Source: Micromussa lordhowensis (taxonomy: Eukaryota; Cnidaria; Anthozoa; Scleractinia; Lobophylliidae). Taken from it: a DNA stretch of 64,000 nt. The translations under genes were made by a program, and so were the position numbers. The notes under the pieces were generated by a model. The model was not told the origin of the DNA and ran no database searches. It saw only the letters and a program-made list of their open reading frames with translations. The stretch covers positions 14,773,015-14,837,014 of the forward strand of contig OZ026597.1 of assembly GCA_964020085.1 (NCBI GenBank). The letters run 5' to 3'. Positions 11,815-22,083 of this stretch are shown here, in pieces. Position 1 is the first letter of the stretch. Every line of letters starts with the position of its first letter.

Positions 11815-13530
11815 CTAACCAAGCGGCATTTTCATTCCAGCCCTTTTCTTTAGCGAGTCCGCTGTTCTTCCGTCTTGAAATTGGAAATCAGTATCTCTCA
11901 AAATAGCAGTCCACTGTCCAAACCCGTGCTTAGTTATTCCTTTCTTTAGGAAATCGTCCTCTTCTGTTGTGAATTTCAAAACACGACGCATATTCGTCTG
12001 AGAGCGCAAGATTCTTTTAGGCAGGGCATCCTTTTTGGGGGAGGAGCTGATATTTTGCACTCTTTCAACTGAAGGCCCGGCCTTTGACGTCGACTCTCCG
12101 AGTCTTGCGTGGACGTCCTCGTCCACTTCTGAACCCTTGGCACCTTGAAGTTTCTGTAGGCACTCGTGACCCTTCAAAGCAACTTCTCGGGATCGTTTCT
12201 TTTGATAGTGAACTTTAGCAACAGCAGAACTGTGTTTTTGGTCTTCTGACAAAATCCTCTGCTCCTCGCTAGTGAGCTCATTAAGGCTCTGCGTTTCAAC
12301 AATTTGGCGATAATGCGTGGGATGGATGTACTTTCCAATTGCATCAAACACCAGCTTGCTCATAATCTCCCCTAATTTACCATGTTGACCTCCATTTCTG
12401 TTGACGAGAACGAAATCACACTGGGGTTTAAGCAAAGGTCTAACGTACGAGATGTAGCCATTGAGCACTTGAATATCTGCATCGGTCAGAATCAAGGAAT
12501 CAAATCCATATTTTCCGGCAGTCTTGAACGTTTTCTGATCAATGAATCCACCCTTTTCCTTAGCTGTAGCAATCATGTCCACCGTCAAATATTGATAAGT
12601 CATGGGACGCGACCCCTTCACTTTGATGAACAGATACATGGCTACAAATCTCGTGGCAAATGTCAAGTCCGAGGGGTTAACTTGAGCTGGACTCGATTTG
12701 CAAATCTTCACGGTATTTTCGTAGCGCGGCAGATGGAATTTCACGACCTCCAACAACTCCTCCATTGTTGCCCAGTGGCCTCTTGCTTCCAGTGTTTCAA
12801 TGTCTAAATCTTGTGTCCACTGCAATCTCATCATCTTTGCAACAGTCTTTCGCACTCTTTTGAGGTACAGTTCTGTTGCAGAGAACTTTCGAAAAACTGT
12901 ATCTGATGCGCCATGAAGTTTTCTGAAGTCGATCATCTCAGAAATAGCATCTATGTAGCCCAAACGCCCACCATGTCCTAGCTTGCATTCGTCTTGTAAG
13001 TAGTCGATAAACTTGAACAACGAGTTTGGAGAACACAAACTAAAGTCCACCACGTCAAAAGTCAACTCTTCCTCGTCTTCACAACAAAATCTAAGAAACT
13101 TAAAGCATCTTGTCACTATTTGTTGAGCTGCGCGATCTTTCTTGCAACCGCCACCACTTCCAGTCAACCATTTCGTGAATACTTCGCCAATGTCACACGA
13201 TAACGAAAACGAGGGAAGTAACTTCACGGCATGCTTTGTGGTCTCACTTGTTTGATCTTGAATAGTGTTCACCATTGAAACATTTCTTGCTAGCTTTAGT
13301 GAATCTGTGATTTCTGTCAAATTGGGCTTTTCATCAAAATAAAAGAACCAACTGTGCTTGTTATTAACATGTTTTCTGCACCCTCTTTGACTGTGAAATC
13401 CATCATGCTCACACTCTTGTATTGGGCAGTGAAACAAGCTGTCGGTTTCATCCTTTTCCAAGTGAAGCCGTTTCGGTTTGGGTGATGCTCCATCGATATC
13501 CGACCAATTGACTTTGCACTTCTTGCTCAT
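11815..13530 (-). CDS. Tyrosine recombinase with C2H2 finger and Myb/SANT domain
   Basis: This is a single-exon 571-aa protein. Residues 35-59 form a C2H2-like finger (C35, C40, H54, H59). Residues about 110-450 have the layout of a tyrosine recombinase: an N-terminal helical part, then R308 in GSRPMTYQYLTVD, a candidate Lys at 336/340, R408 in HPTHYRQIVET, H433 in QKHSSAVAKV and Y442 in VHYQK. The spacings R308-R408, R408-H433 (25) and R408-Y442 (34) match the catalytic R/K/R/H/Y set of Cre-like enzymes, so catalysis looks possible. After a Ser/Lys-rich linker, residues 517-557 (FTTEEDDFLKKGITKHGFGQW) form a Myb/SANT DNA-binding domain of the telobox-like type. The domain order finger-YR-Myb differs from plain phage integrases and recalls Crypton/DIRS-like eukaryotic YRs. 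Its 5' side faces a 63-bp palindromic repeat array. It could be a transposon recombinase or a domesticated gene. Confidence 0.8.
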   Translation of the reverse strand: MSKKCKVNWSDIDGASPKPKRLHLEKDETDSLFHCPIQECEHDGFHSQRGCRKHVNNKHSWFFYFDEKPNLTEITDSLKLARNVSMVNTIQDQTSETTKHAVKLLPSFSLSCDIGEVFTKWLTGSGGGCKKDRAAQQIVTRCFKFLRFCCEDEEELTFDVVDFSLCSPNSLFKFIDYLQDECKLGHGGRLGYIDAISEMIDFRKLHGASDTVFRKFSATELYLKRVRKTVAKMMRLQWTQDLDIETLEARGHWATMEELLEVVKFHLPRYENTVKICKSSPAQVNPSDLTFATRFVAMYLFIKVKGSRPMTYQYLTVDMIATAKEKGGFIDQKTFKTAGKYGFDSLILTDADIQVLNGYISYVRPLLKPQCDFVLVNRNGGQHGKLGEIMSKLVFDAIGKYIHPTHYRQIVETQSLNELTSEEQRILSEDQKHSSAVAKVHYQKKRSREVALKGHECLQKLQGAKGSEVDEDVHARLGESTSKAGPSVERVQNISSSPKKDALPKRILRSQTNMRRVLKFTTEEDDFLKKGITKHGFGQWTAILRDTDFQFQDGRTADSLKKRAGMKMPLG

Positions 13531-13761
13531 TTTGGCTTTTTAAGAGCATTTAGGGGCAACACGATCTCCTTGAAAGCTGAACCATAATCAAGGAGCGGAT
13601 GACAAGCAAAGGAACTGCATATATGTTTATATTTGCCAAGGCATGCCCTTACTTGCCCGCTCTCATTACTATTGTGCAAAATTCATGACAGTGACATGCA
13701 AGCAAACTCGCCCAAGCAGGTCTGAGCGTGCCCAATTGTTTGCCTCATTTACAAAGGGTAC

Positions 13762-14255
13762 TTTAATTTGGGAACAACATGGGAATGCATAGAAAAATTG
13801 TCCGAAATATGTTTCCAGATGACCAATTTGGGAACAATATGTTCTCTTCACATAGAGGAACTTGGAACAAAAAGTGTCCTACATTAGCAATTTGGGAACA
13901 ATGTCTTCCATTCACAGATAGGAACTCGGAACAAAACAGTCCTAAGTGAACAATTTAGGAACAATGTGTTCCATTAACAGAGAGGAACTCGGAACAAAAC
14001 AGTCCTAAATGATCAATTTGGGAACAATGTGTTCCATTTACAGAGAGGAACTCGGAACAAAACAGTCCTAAATGAACAATTTGGGAACAATGTGTTCCAT
14101 TCACAGAGAGGAACTCGGAACAAAACAGTCCTAATTTATCAATTTGGGAACAATGTGTTCCATGCACTGATAGGAATTCGGAACAAAACAGTCCTAATTT
14201 ATCAATTGAGGAACAATGTGTTCCATTTACAATTGGGAACTCGGAACGAAATGTT
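13762..14255. repeat. 63-bp tandem array with repeated GGAACAATGTGTTCC palindrome
   Basis: About seven to eight units occur with a steady 63-bp period. The palindromic core GGAACA-ATG-TGTTCC starts at 13958, 14021, 14084, 14147 and 14210, with one-base or two-base variants at 13895 and 13831. Each unit also holds GGAACTCGGAACAAAACAGTCC. Decayed GGAAC/GTTCC motifs continue to about 14390. The array begins about 230 bp upstream of the recombinase start codon. Because 63 is a multiple of three, both strands show spurious 21-residue-repeat reading frames. An iteron-like or regulatory role is inferred. Confidence 0.85.
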
Positions 14256-14539
14256 CCCCTTTTACACTAGAGTGAACGTTTTGTTCCTATCTTGTAAAAA
14301 ATCTGGTCCTCTTATAGTCAACAGGAACACAAAAACGAGGAACAGTCGATACTAGAGGAACGTTCCTTTTGGAATATAGGAACAGCCAACGAAACTTAAA
14401 ATCAGCGAAAAAAACAAGTCAAAGACTAAAGAAAAGCTCAAAAATGCGTAAGTCAAGCACTTAGGTGAAATGGAAACAATCTTTTAAATCTGGTGAAGTC
14501 CTTTTCACTCAAAGGTAGCAAAACGCGCTATGATGAATT

Positions 14540-14712
14540 TTTGGGAAATGTATAGAATTGAGGAGGAGGAGAAGGAGGGAGATCAATAGAATTGAGGAGG
14601 AGGAGGAGGTGGAGCTCGAGAAGGAGGTGGAGGTAAAGGAGGAGGCGGAGAAGAAACAGGAGAAGGAGGGAAAACAATAGAATTGTGGTGGTGGTGGAAA
14701 ACAATAGAATAT
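14540..14712. repeat. Second GGA array with AATAGAATTG spacers
   Basis: Four copies of a spacer ending AATAGAATTG or a close variant (near 14549, 14580, 14669 and 14696) are separated by (GGA)n/(GGT)n. It is the same compound unit and orientation as 6081-6373. Confidence 0.8.
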
Positions 14713-14764
14713 GTATTCGCAAATAAAAGTAATATCCCTGACACACATTGTTAAAAAATATTTA

Positions 14765-15030
14765 TTTAAATTGAGCGCTCTGAACTTCTATTGTTGTAAT
14801 TTCAATGGTAGAGCTGTCCCATGGGTTTGTTAAACATTTCGTATTTAGTAATTTTGGTGTATTCATTTCAAATCTCTGTGTATTATTTGTTTTGTATTCA
14901 CTATTAACAAGCAATAAAGTCTCTTAAGAAAATGTGTTGCTCAAATATATTTATTGTCGCGTTTTGACAATTAATTAGCGCTCCGAACTTCTATTGTTGA
15001 AATGTCAATGGTAGAGCTGTCCCATGGCCT
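14765..15030. repeat. Direct duplication, ~55 bp, spaced ~207 bp
   Basis: A block holding GAACTTCTATTGTTG and CAATGGTAGAGCTGTCCCAT occurs at 14775-14823 and again at 14981-15026, in the same orientation and preceded by related A/T-rich sequence. It looks like a two-unit tandem duplication. Confidence 0.7.
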
Positions 15031-16950
15031 TTTCTGTTACAGTTTGTGGGCAAATCTAGGGTTGAAAGTGGAGTTCAGTGCTTGACTAACGGAGTGAAAA
15101 ACTCGAGCAGTTATCTAACCCGAATATATTCACTCTTTCTGTCTCTCGTCAGCAAAGCCGAGAGTTCAGATAAAAACTTAACAGATATTTTCATGAACCA
15201 ATCCGGGTTAAAAGAGCCTGGTTTCGAAAATCGGAGAACGTTTTCAAAGAAAGCTAGAGAACCTCATTTGCACTTGTCAACAACATTTTGCGCTTGTCAA
15301 CATTTCCCAATCATGGACAGTTAAAGAAGCGCTCAAAGCAGCTTGAAAATCAACAACGTTGGTGAAAAAAGTCATCTTCACAATAAACGTTTCGAAATCG
15401 AACAAATCAGTATTTCCTAGCAAAGTGATTGCAAGAAAGATAATGCTTTCGAAACCTGCCCGCTTTTTTTTAAACAGATAATAGATTTTCATGAACCAGT
15501 CTGGGCAAGTTTATTGTTTTCATTGTACTAGAGTGATGCTTATTAGTATACCTATACTGAATTAGTATGCAGGAAGTCAAAAAATTAGTATGCAGGAAGG
15601 TACTTTTACCTAGACGCTTAATTAGTATGGAGGAACGCATTTTTCCTCTAGGTTATAACAATAGGTGACGTCATTGACTCAACTGTTATGCGTGTCAATG
15701 ATTTTCCTCGACCAACAGTAACTTGACACTAACACGGTTAACTTTTAACATAGTATACTACTCTTAGGATAATCTTCACTATAATTATGAACAATAGACT
15801 GAAATGACGCCATAAAAAGCCTTCAGACACAGGGTTTAGGGTTAGGGTTAGAATTACCAGCCTTACATTATTGTGGATATCCAATTAGACTGAACTATAT
15901 TGCTCAGGAGATGATGAGCTAATAATAATGCTGCATGCAAGGCTTTTTCAATAGATTGATTGGTTGCTTAGAAAATCCCTTCTGAAGTTAGACAAAAGAA
16001 GAATCTTTTGTCATTGTTCCTCCTCACTTGGACTTCACTAGAAAAATGGTAAAATCTCACAACTTTAATGTGCTAATGCAGTGTACATGTGTAAGATGAA
16101 CATTTTAGCCAAGTTTTGATAAAATCCAAGAAATCTACATACCCTATAAATTCATTTGAATTAATAGGATATATACATTGACGAACAAGTCAGTAAAGTT
16201 TTGTCCCCCATAAAACCTATATGCAGAATGAGCCATTTTGACAGAAAATTTTCTTTTGTACCAAGAGACATGATAACATTTTAAAAGAAATAAGAAACAT
16301 GTACTGTAGCAACTAGAATTTTCTTTGTTTTTATTTCACGTTTTTGCGTTACCTCTGAGGATTACATAGTCTACTCATTAGTACTAAGTCTTTACTTATC
16401 ATCATTATGCATAAGTTGGTATTCATTTTTCAACAGTGCTTGTTTCTCCGGTTTCTACCAGGTTTGCTAGCATTAAACTAGTTGTGAGCTTCTGAATTAT
16501 TATTCTAAAGAGCTTAATCCTGTTGGACTTGCCACAGTTTACAAGTTCATTTTACTCTGTGGTTACTTTTTTGTACTTAGGTATTTTGTTTTGTTTATGT
16601 TACTTCTTCCTCGCACTCAAGCAAAAATGAAGGACTGGACTACATTTAGTGATATCTATATCCTGGAAGACAGAAATTCCCCCAACCAAGTACTAAAAAA
16701 TTCCATGACGAAAAAAAGAAAACAACTTGTCTACTTTGATCATCAAAATGTAAATTCGCTTTGCTTGTGCCTTTTGAATGGGGCAAATGGTAAGACAATA
16801 TTATTATTTCCTTGGTCGTTTCTGGAAAAATACAAAAATTATTTCATTTTTGAAATTTTACCCATTCAACAAAAAATTCCAGATATTCTGGGAGTAAGGT
16901 AAAGAACGTTTTCGAGAATTTGGTCATACTTTGCAAGGTTGTCCTCTCTT
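15031..16950. other. Intergenic; small repeats only
   Basis: No recognised gene. At 15540-15640 the motif ATTAGTATGCAGGAAG or a variant is repeated about three times. A 103-codon frame at 16591-16902 has no recognisable domain and no support. Confidence 0.4.
15832..15852. repeat. Short interstitial telomere-type repeat
   Basis: About three units of TTAGGG, the telomere repeat of most animals, occur as GGGTTTAGGGTTAGGGTTAG. This is too short to be a telomere; it may be a double-strand-break repair scar or chance. Confidence 0.6.
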
Positions 16951-18305
16951 TTGGAAATTTAAAAAAAAAAGGCTGGGAAAGATTTCTGTATAACCCCATA
17001 CATTTATTATGCAAGCAGAATTATTAATAATGCATGTGCTCTATTGTTTTCCAAGACAATAGCAACTCCCTGAGGTATTGAATATATACATTGACAATTA
17101 CTACTTACTGTATGAATAAAAGAGGATTTCATTGCGCATTGTAGTTTTTTTAATCTCCTCTCTTTCTCTTCTTTCTACTACTTCTTTCGCTCTTTTTTCC
17201 ACTCTTTTATCTTCCTGTTGCTATACCCAGTTTCCTCTCTCAAACCTTTGCCTTTTCCTAGTCCATCTTCTATAGCACTACACTATAAGGTTCAGATAAA
17301 ATTCCCCATCGATAAATTAACTTTATTCTTCGTTATCCATTATCAGAGCAAAAAATTCATGGAAATGTATTTTGACAACACCTTGATATTTCTTACTGCA
17401 CGAAAATATGCATCACTTGTCTTTATCATTTCTTCCCTGGTGAATAAAATGATCAATGATTTCTTTCTTTCTTCCAGTCTACTTTCTCTTGTTGTCAGTG
17501 AATTTGTTTTCATGAATCTAATGATATGTTCTGTAAGCTTTTATAAATTGTGCAAGATTTTGGCGGATCACGACCAGTGCATACAGTGGAGCAAGGAACA
17601 CAACCCGCCCGTGTCATCAGTTATGTGTCTATGGGAAAACTGTAGCAATACATTGTCGTGGACATGACAAGCTTCATTGTGAGATGGGTACGAATGGTGG
17701 TGTTCGAGAAGAAAATGCAATGGCATGGCATCAATGCACCAGAACTCATGGTTCTCTGGTAGCAGGCTTTCCATTGAAAAAGTACTAGCCCTAATATACG
17801 CTTGGGTGCACAAATTTACTACTACTACATGTAGATTGGTATAACTATCGCTGTGAGGTTTGTGCGGACAGAATCATGAATCATCATGCGGGGCAAATAG
17901 GAGGACCAGGTACTATTGTTGAGATTGACGAGTACAAGTTTGGCAAAACAAAGTACAACCGTGGTTGTAACATCAAAGGACGGTGGGTCTTCGGTGGCAA
18001 CTGCCGCCAAACCAAAGCCTGCTTCCTTGTTCCGGTAGAGCAAAGGGATAAAGACACACTTTGCCCTTAAAATCGTATATTTTTTTCTCTGTCTTTTTCA
18101 AATCGATGTGTTTTCCTGTATTTTAGGCCTAAATCTGGTTTATGTTTTCTAAGTTGAAAAGAATGTGAGAAATGGCAAATTTTATCGTTATTCAAAGCGG
18201 AAGCCTATTGTTTAGTTACACAAAGAACTGTATGCGTAATAAATGTATGGGGTTATATGGAAATCTTGCCAAATGCTGTTCCATTTGCTACCTGAAATTT
18301 CCAAA
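16951..18305 (+). mobile_element. Decayed Merlin (IS1016/ISXO2-like) DNA transposon
   Basis: Imperfect terminal inverted repeats share TTGGAAATTT and TATAACCCCATACATTTATTA (left 16951-17016; right, reversed, 18228-18305). Inside, 17550-18070 encodes fragments of a DDE transposase in shifted frames. These are an N-terminal ILADHDQCIQWSKEHN-like zinc-binding part near 17555 and then, from 17835, the catalytic segment with IGGPGTIVEIDEYKFGK and KGRWVFGG, as in ISXO2/Merlin transposases. Stops and frameshifts near 17665 and 17840, and truncation after 18066, show it is inactive. Confidence 0.8.
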
Positions 18306-18342
18306 ATTCAAACCAAAATTTTTGCTTATAAGGTAATTCCTT

Positions 18343-18797
18343 ATTATTATATGGCTACAATAGTACGCGCGCTCTGATTGGCTGCTGAGCGGGCATTATT
18401 TTCTTGTAATGACCGGGCATTATAAAAAAGAAAATTTCAATGTTAAATTTGACCTAGATCTTGGCGTAATAAAGGCAAAAATTGTCTCATTTTCAAAGAA
18501 ACTGTTTTTACTGTCCCTTCTGGTTTCGATCGCACGGCCAGGGTTTTCTCTGTTCAGTGAACATGGCCTCGAATGATCTGTCGCGCGCGCAAACGGATAT
18601 TGGAAAGCGCTTCTGTTTTTTTTTTTTCAGCGCTAAAAAGGCCATATAATAAACAACTTATTAACCTCGTCCGTTCGGTCATTACAGGGAAATCTCAGAC
18701 CTCAGCCTTGATGTATTGACCTCGCTGTCGCTCGGTCAATACATCAAGGCCTCGGTCTGAGATTTCCCGGTAATGACCTCACTCTCGGTTAATAAGT
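18343..18797. mobile_element. Two-part foldback element, example 1
   Basis: The first module is bounded by TTATTATATGGC (18345) and GCCATATAATAA (18641) and holds GCGCGCTCTGATTGGCTG. Directly adjacent is a hairpin with 64-bp arms, 18656-18722 and 18734-18797, starting ACTTATTAACC and ending GGTTAATAAGT, with an ~11-bp loop. No coding content. Confidence 0.8.
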
Positions 18798-19429
18798 GGT
18801 ATGTATTGCATTGCGCATCCCTACTGCGCACAATTTTCGCGTCCTTAGCATGCGCACATGAGCGCGTGCACACAAAACCTAAGAGATTTCCCTCACATGA
18901 TGATGAAGCTCGATAGGGAAATAAATGCTCCTTTTCTATTAAACGAGCACGGTGACCTGCTATTTTTTGGGGGGGTATTTGCTAAGAACAGTCTAATAAA
19001 GAATATATTTGACGAAGGAAAAAAGTTTGATAGTATATTTTTTTTTGCAAAATAGTTCCATACTGGGTGAATTTTGGCCAAGATGAGGACTTCAAAATAA
19101 CCACGGAACTGTCCGAAAAAGTGCAATATTCACGCAACCAGGCAATCAAAAACGGCTTAAATGAAGCGACACTACTTATGTGAATAAAAGAAGCTTTTAT
19201 TACTTTCAAGATAAAATTTTGTGTCTTTCAAGGAAACAAGACTTAATTCTGTATGAAAATGATTCGAATTTTTAACACACAACCAGCAAAAATTGCTGGT
19301 TTTCACTGTCACACAACGAAAAAATAAAATCAAAACTATTGCATAAAAACAGTCAATTGGTGATATTATAGGAGATTAATAGCTTATCTACTTCGCCGAG
19401 TCTCAGATCTTTGCGATGCTTCGTGCTTG

Positions 19430-19860
19430 AGTTAGCCCTCACAATGTTTTACACAAATTTATAGAGCTCAGTATGGAAACGCCATTGTTGTGTCCTGGAG
19501 AGGGACACAGTAGTGGTGGCCGGAAATCAATGAAAACACCTGGAATTGAATTCTGCTATAAAAATCGACCCGTTCGCCCTTTTGAGCTAGCAGATATTCA
19601 CATGAACACTTTTCACAATACCACAACAGTTTAGATTGCTAAAAATCACTGAATGAGTATTTTTTTTTCAGGCATACGTGACATATTCTCTAGGACACCG
19701 AATTTCAAAATGCCCTACTATAAAAACGAAGGTTGCTATTGAACTGAAAACCTTCAAAAGTAAATATATTTAGCATGTTTAATGACTAAAACTCAGGGGC
19801 TCAGTGATTTTACATTTTAGAATATTGATGACATCACATGAAAACCAAGAATACTCCATT
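19430..19860 (+). repeat. Dispersed repeat, copy B
   Basis: This is the second copy of the repeat at 4195-4660, in the same orientation, ending TCACATGAAAACCAAGAAT. It is not classified. Confidence 0.5.
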
Positions 19861-19933
19861 TTAAGAGCCTGCTCACACGTAAACGAGCACGGTGACCCCA
19901 TTTTTTTATTGCATAATGTTTCTAATGGTCATA

Positions 19934-20320
19934 CAGTCAACTCTCTCTTAACGGACACTTCTATAAGACAGACACCTCCATAAGACGGACAACAGACACT
20001 TCAAAATGGTCAATGGACACTTGCGAGGTGCTGACTGTGACCATAAATTACGATTTAGGGAAGAAAAATTCTTAAATTACCAAGTATGTGACTCTTTTTA
20101 ACACCAAATGTTTCATTGACAGTACAGTACAAGTTAAAATTAAATCAGTCATCATTTTATCCCATTCAAAAAATAACTCAGAGGTGACAACCGAATTGTA
20201 TTGTAATCCAAAAATTCCTGGGGTAATGTTACGTTGACTCTCTATAAGCACCTCTCTCTAAATGACACCTCTTTAAGACGGACAGCTGAGGCCAGTCTCG
20301 ATGGTGTCCGTCTTATCTAT
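19934..20320. mobile_element. CAGTCAACTCTC-family MITE, partly decayed
   Basis: It starts CAGTCAACTCTCTCTTAACG after a TA. Internal blocks ATAAGACGGACA and GTTGACTCTCTATAAG fit the family at 5331 and 41707. The right inverted end is not preserved. Confidence 0.6.
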
Positions 20321-21300
20321 CCCAAGTTTAAAAAAAAGTTTGATAGTAGAACAATTTCAAGAGAATTACCTTAGATGATAAGTGCCCAATAGTTTTATGG
20401 AAGTTCAAAGTTTCGACATGAATATATATAGAATATATAGAATATTAACAAAAAACAAACGCCAGTCTCACTTATTTTTGCTCAAAACAACGGCGCAAGT
20501 GCGCGATGAAAGAATTTGAATGTACCGCTGCATAAATTATAAAATTGCTAGTTTATACACTTCAACCGAGTAAAGTAATGCTTATTTAACGTTATTTAGA
20601 CAATAACAAGTAAAGAAAGACAAACAGAAGAACGTACGCTAAACCTTTCGTATTTAATCTATGCTTACCTTTGGTAGTATCCTTTGACTCTTTCATCTAA
20701 GTAGGATTTCGGCATTTGCACCGTCGTGCGAGTGGTCTTCATTTCAGAGTTTTGAAGCCGTTTTTCTTGAACCGAAATACTACCAAACGAAGGAAAATAG
20801 GTTAGGAATGGCAAGGGATAGAACAGATGACGAATTCGTCGTGGCTTTGGCACTAAAATCCTTCATAACCTCACAGAGCTTCCACCGCCATGTTGGATTT
20901 TACTTTTCGCGTCACGGAAACGCAACGTCACGTAAAATTTCGCGGGCGAGAACGCGGGAACGTAAAGTGGGATTACGTTACTCGCGTTAGGACCCCGGGG
21001 GAGACTCCGATGTAAAAAGGACCCGGTTGCTCGCCTAAAATTTTAAAAAGAACCCCTAAGAGGTACCCAAGATCCTGTTTTTGACCTTTGCCGTGCTGTC
21101 TGCTCGGGAGGATTTGGGTAATTCATGAAAACCATTACTGTTCTTCGAGGGTTGGTATGGGGTTTAACTAATAGCTGAGAATTTACTATCAGCTGAAAGA
21201 TCTGCAATATTTATAGGCACACTCTGCAGCCGTGGGTGTTTCGGTGCGCTCGCGGGTGGAGAGGATCGCTAAGAAATGGGCTGGAATTTTCAGGCCATTT
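20321..21300. other. Intergenic; includes fragment of a GGGGACTCC-type MITE
   Basis: At 20990-21085 the blocks CCCGGGGGAGACTCC, GTTGCTCG, AAAAAGAACCCCTAAGAGG and GATCCTGTTTT match the element at 46378-46745. The rest shows no gene. Confidence 0.5.
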
Positions 21301-21304
21301 AAAA

Positions 21305-21560
21305 TAAGAAGACTTGTGGGCAGCACGCAGCAACAACTAATAATCTTCTATAACTGAGTTTATTGATCGACGGTTTCCGTCTGCTAGTGAGACTTCGTCA
21401 GGATTACACTACAAGATACAAATATTTAGTATCACTAGCAGAGGAAACCGGTCGATTATAAACTCAGTTGTACAAGTTGTTGCTGCCAACTTCGATCGCA
21501 TGGTCCTGAGAGGACCCTGGGAACGAGGTTGTGCTGCAGCCGAGGTTGTGTTGCATATAA

Positions 21561-21591
<31 letters not shown>

Positions 21592-22083
21592 TATGTTTTT
21601 TTTTACGATTTTTACATATTTCAGCGCAACAAAACAATATTTATTTAGTTTCTTTATCTAACAAACTTTGCGCAACACAGTTTTTTTCTTGTTTTACTTT
21701 GTGCTGCAGCCTGCTGCCCACGAGTCTTCCTACTTTCAAATTGTTGGATCACGCAAATAAATGACGTCACATGAAAGCTAAGAATAGAGTCTCAATAAAG
21801 AAACGACCTTTTTTAATTTACAAAACATGCTTCGATATTCTCATGTCATCTTCAGTTGCAAATGAGCTTTTAACGGTTGTACATTTGAATTTTAAATTAA
21901 GATACGTTACAAAATTACGCGTCAAAACTCGCGTTACAATTTGAATATGAAATACGAGATATGCGGAAAACAAAAATAGCGCGCGCATAACAATAAAATA
22001 AAAGACAAAAGGAACAACATAATTAAAAGGAAAGAGACAAATCTAGATGCCTCAACTGCTGATTAAGGATGGGATTTTCCCAC
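21305..22083 (-). mobile_element. 3' region of Penelope-like element with hairpin and ribozyme-like motifs
   Basis: This lies downstream of the Penelope-like reading frame on the minus strand. A hairpin at about 21335-21485 has ~55-bp arms sharing CTGAGTTTAT, GATCGAC and GGTTTCC. Outer inverted blocks near 21307 and 21710 share GTGGGCAGCA. Minus-strand motifs CTGACGA...GGAAAC (21378-21412) and CTGAAGA...TCGAAGC (21823-21855), and a plus-strand CTGATGA...CGAAAC (21568-21595), resemble hammerhead cores known from the terminal repeats of Penelope-like elements, but none is a perfect core. Confidence 0.5.

Noticed and set aside
13958..14224. Steroid-receptor response elements (GGAACAnnnTGTTCC)
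   Set aside because: The match is to the vertebrate glucocorticoid half-site layout, but cnidarians have no known glucocorticoid receptor; the dyads are better explained as repeat-unit structure.
13762..14255. CRISPR-like array
   Set aside because: Whole 63-bp units repeat with no variable spacers, and the genome is animal.
13955..14355. Reading frames with 21-residue repeats on both strands
   Set aside because: They follow from the 63-bp period of a non-coding tandem array, which keeps frames open on both strands.
16591..16902. 103-codon frame as a gene
   Set aside because: No recognisable domain, no splice or expression support, low-complexity flanks.
21545..21605. Functional plus-strand hammerhead ribozyme (CTGATGA...CGAAAC)
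   Set aside because: One extra A lies between the core and stem II, and the flanking strands pair with each other rather than forming separate stems I and III, so I list it only as ribozyme-like.
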